Below, in pieces: positions 5,393 to 5,826 of a stretch of DNA of 5,826 bases. The translations under genes and the position numbers were made by a program. This DNA comes from an uncultured Parabacteroides sp. (GTDB lineage Bacteria; Bacteroidota; Bacteroidia; Bacteroidales; Tannerellaceae), in NCBI GenBank assembly GCA_900552415.1, contig USAD01000186.1, positions 1 through 5,826 of the forward strand, written 5' to 3'. The notes below the pieces were generated by a model. That model made no database searches and was not told where the DNA came from. It was given only the letters and a program-made list of their open reading frames with translations. Positions within the stretch are counted from its first letter, which is position 1. Every line of letters begins with the position of its first letter.

Positions 5393-5826
5393 ATGGAGAC
5401 AAGATATCGATTGGACGCCTGGTTGCCGACGACCAAGAAGGAGGTCGAGGCCCGGGGATGGGATTATTTGGACGTGATTATTTTCAGTGGCGACGCCTAC
5501 GTGGATCACCCCTCGTTTGGCGCGGCGGTGATCGGACGGGTGCTCGAGGCCGAGGGGCTGCGTGTGGCCATCGTGCCGCAGCCCGACTGGCGGGGCGACT
5601 ACCGCGACTTCAAGAAGCTCGGCGCCCCAAGGCTCTTCTTCGGGGTCTCGGCCGGCGCCATGGACTCGATGGTGAACCACTATACGGCCAACAGGCGGTT
5701 GCGCAGCGACGACGCTTATACGCCCGACCGGCGGCCGGGCATGCGGCCCGACTATCCGAGCGTCGTCTATGCCAGGATCCTGAAAGAGCTTTATCCCGAC
5801 GTGCCGGTCGTGCTGGGCGGCATCGA
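5393..5826 (+). CDS. ygiQ: YgiQ-family radical SAM protein (N-terminal part, cut by window end)
   Basis: The first 144 codons are present before the window ends. The sequence is clearly YgiQ-like: [14 protein letters not shown] at 10-23, [13 protein letters not shown] at 31-43, [12 protein letters not shown] at 49-60, QPDW at 63-66, [17 protein letters not shown] at 82-98, [11 protein letters not shown] at 101-111, and PVVLGGI at 138-144. E. coli YgiQ has near-identical blocks in the same order. This part is the N-terminal domain resembling the cobalamin-binding fold of B12-type radical SAM proteins; the CxxxCxxC iron-sulfur motif expected later is outside the window. The physiological reaction of the family is not known to me. 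ATG 5393 is chosen because it precedes the conserved [11 protein letters not shown] block by about seven residues. No ribosome binding site is visible, and the -7 promoter box lies only four bases upstream, suggesting a leaderless mRNA. Confidence 0.92.
   Translation, partial: METRYRLDAWLPTTKKEVEARGWDYLDVIIFSGDAYVDHPSFGAAVIGRVLEAEGLRVAIVPQPDWRGDYRDFKKLGAPRLFFGVSAGAMDSMVNHYTANRRLRSDDAYTPDRRPGMRPDYPSVVYARILKELYPDVPVVLGGI

Noticed and set aside
4592..5680. A 362-codon minus-strand open frame running across the M3 end, the terminator and the start of ygiQ
   Set aside because: It spans two conserved plus-strand genes and a strong terminator hairpin, and has no recognisable motifs.
1..5826. A hidden defence, mobile or other undescribed multi-gene system
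   Set aside because: All genes belong to familiar metabolic, peptidase or conserved families. No transposase, integrase, nuclease, reverse transcriptase, direct-repeat array or RNA gene is visible on either strand.

Overview
The window reads as a piece of a GC-rich chromosome from the Bacteroidetes, probably Bacteroidales. Three things point there: (a) matches to the Bacteroidetes -7 promoter element TAnnTTTG in front of four transcription units, with E. coli-like -35/-10 boxes not evident; (b) weak or absent Shine-Dalgarno sequences at most starts; (c) the protein types, namely an SDR-type oxidoreductase next to uxuA, a lipoprotein M3 peptidase, a FabK/nitronate-monooxygenase-like flavoprotein and a YgiQ radical SAM protein. 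The genus cannot be fixed from the sequence. Genes are G/C-rich at third codon positions, while the short intergenic stretches are AT-rich apart from GC-rich hairpins.

Layout. Positions 1-84 (+) hold the last 27 codons of a short-chain dehydrogenase, probably the fructuronate reductase (D-mannonate oxidoreductase) step. After 35 bases comes uxuA, mannonate dehydratase (120-1295, +). The two would form consecutive steps of hexuronate breakdown (fructuronate to mannonate to 2-keto-3-deoxygluconate). A hairpin with a T-rich tail ends the operon at 1312-1372. On the minus strand lie a secreted single-domain cupin (1371-1853) and, upstream of it in transcription order, an FMN-dependent FabK/nitronate monooxygenase family enzyme (2032-2970). 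They are separated by a 178-base gap that holds a perfect 16-bp inverted repeat and a separate promoter for the cupin.

Divergently from the flavoprotein, across an 83-base promoter region, runs a lipoprotein M3 (Dcp-like) zinc peptidase at 3054-5221 (+). Its reading frame is broken by a net loss of one base near 4611, between the HEFGH zinc motif and the third zinc-ligand glutamate. The two open pieces are 3054-4643 and about 4643-5221, and neither encodes that glutamate. A strong intrinsic terminator follows at 5259-5317. Finally a YgiQ-family radical SAM protein begins at 5393 (+) and runs off the window. Its -7 promoter box lies only four bases before the ATG, suggesting a leaderless message.

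Apart from the uxuA operon, the genes look like independent single units with their own promoters and terminators. I see no mobile element, CRISPR array, RNA gene, defence system or undescribed multi-gene system. The most notable points are the M3 peptidase frameshift and the possible leaderless ygiQ transcript.
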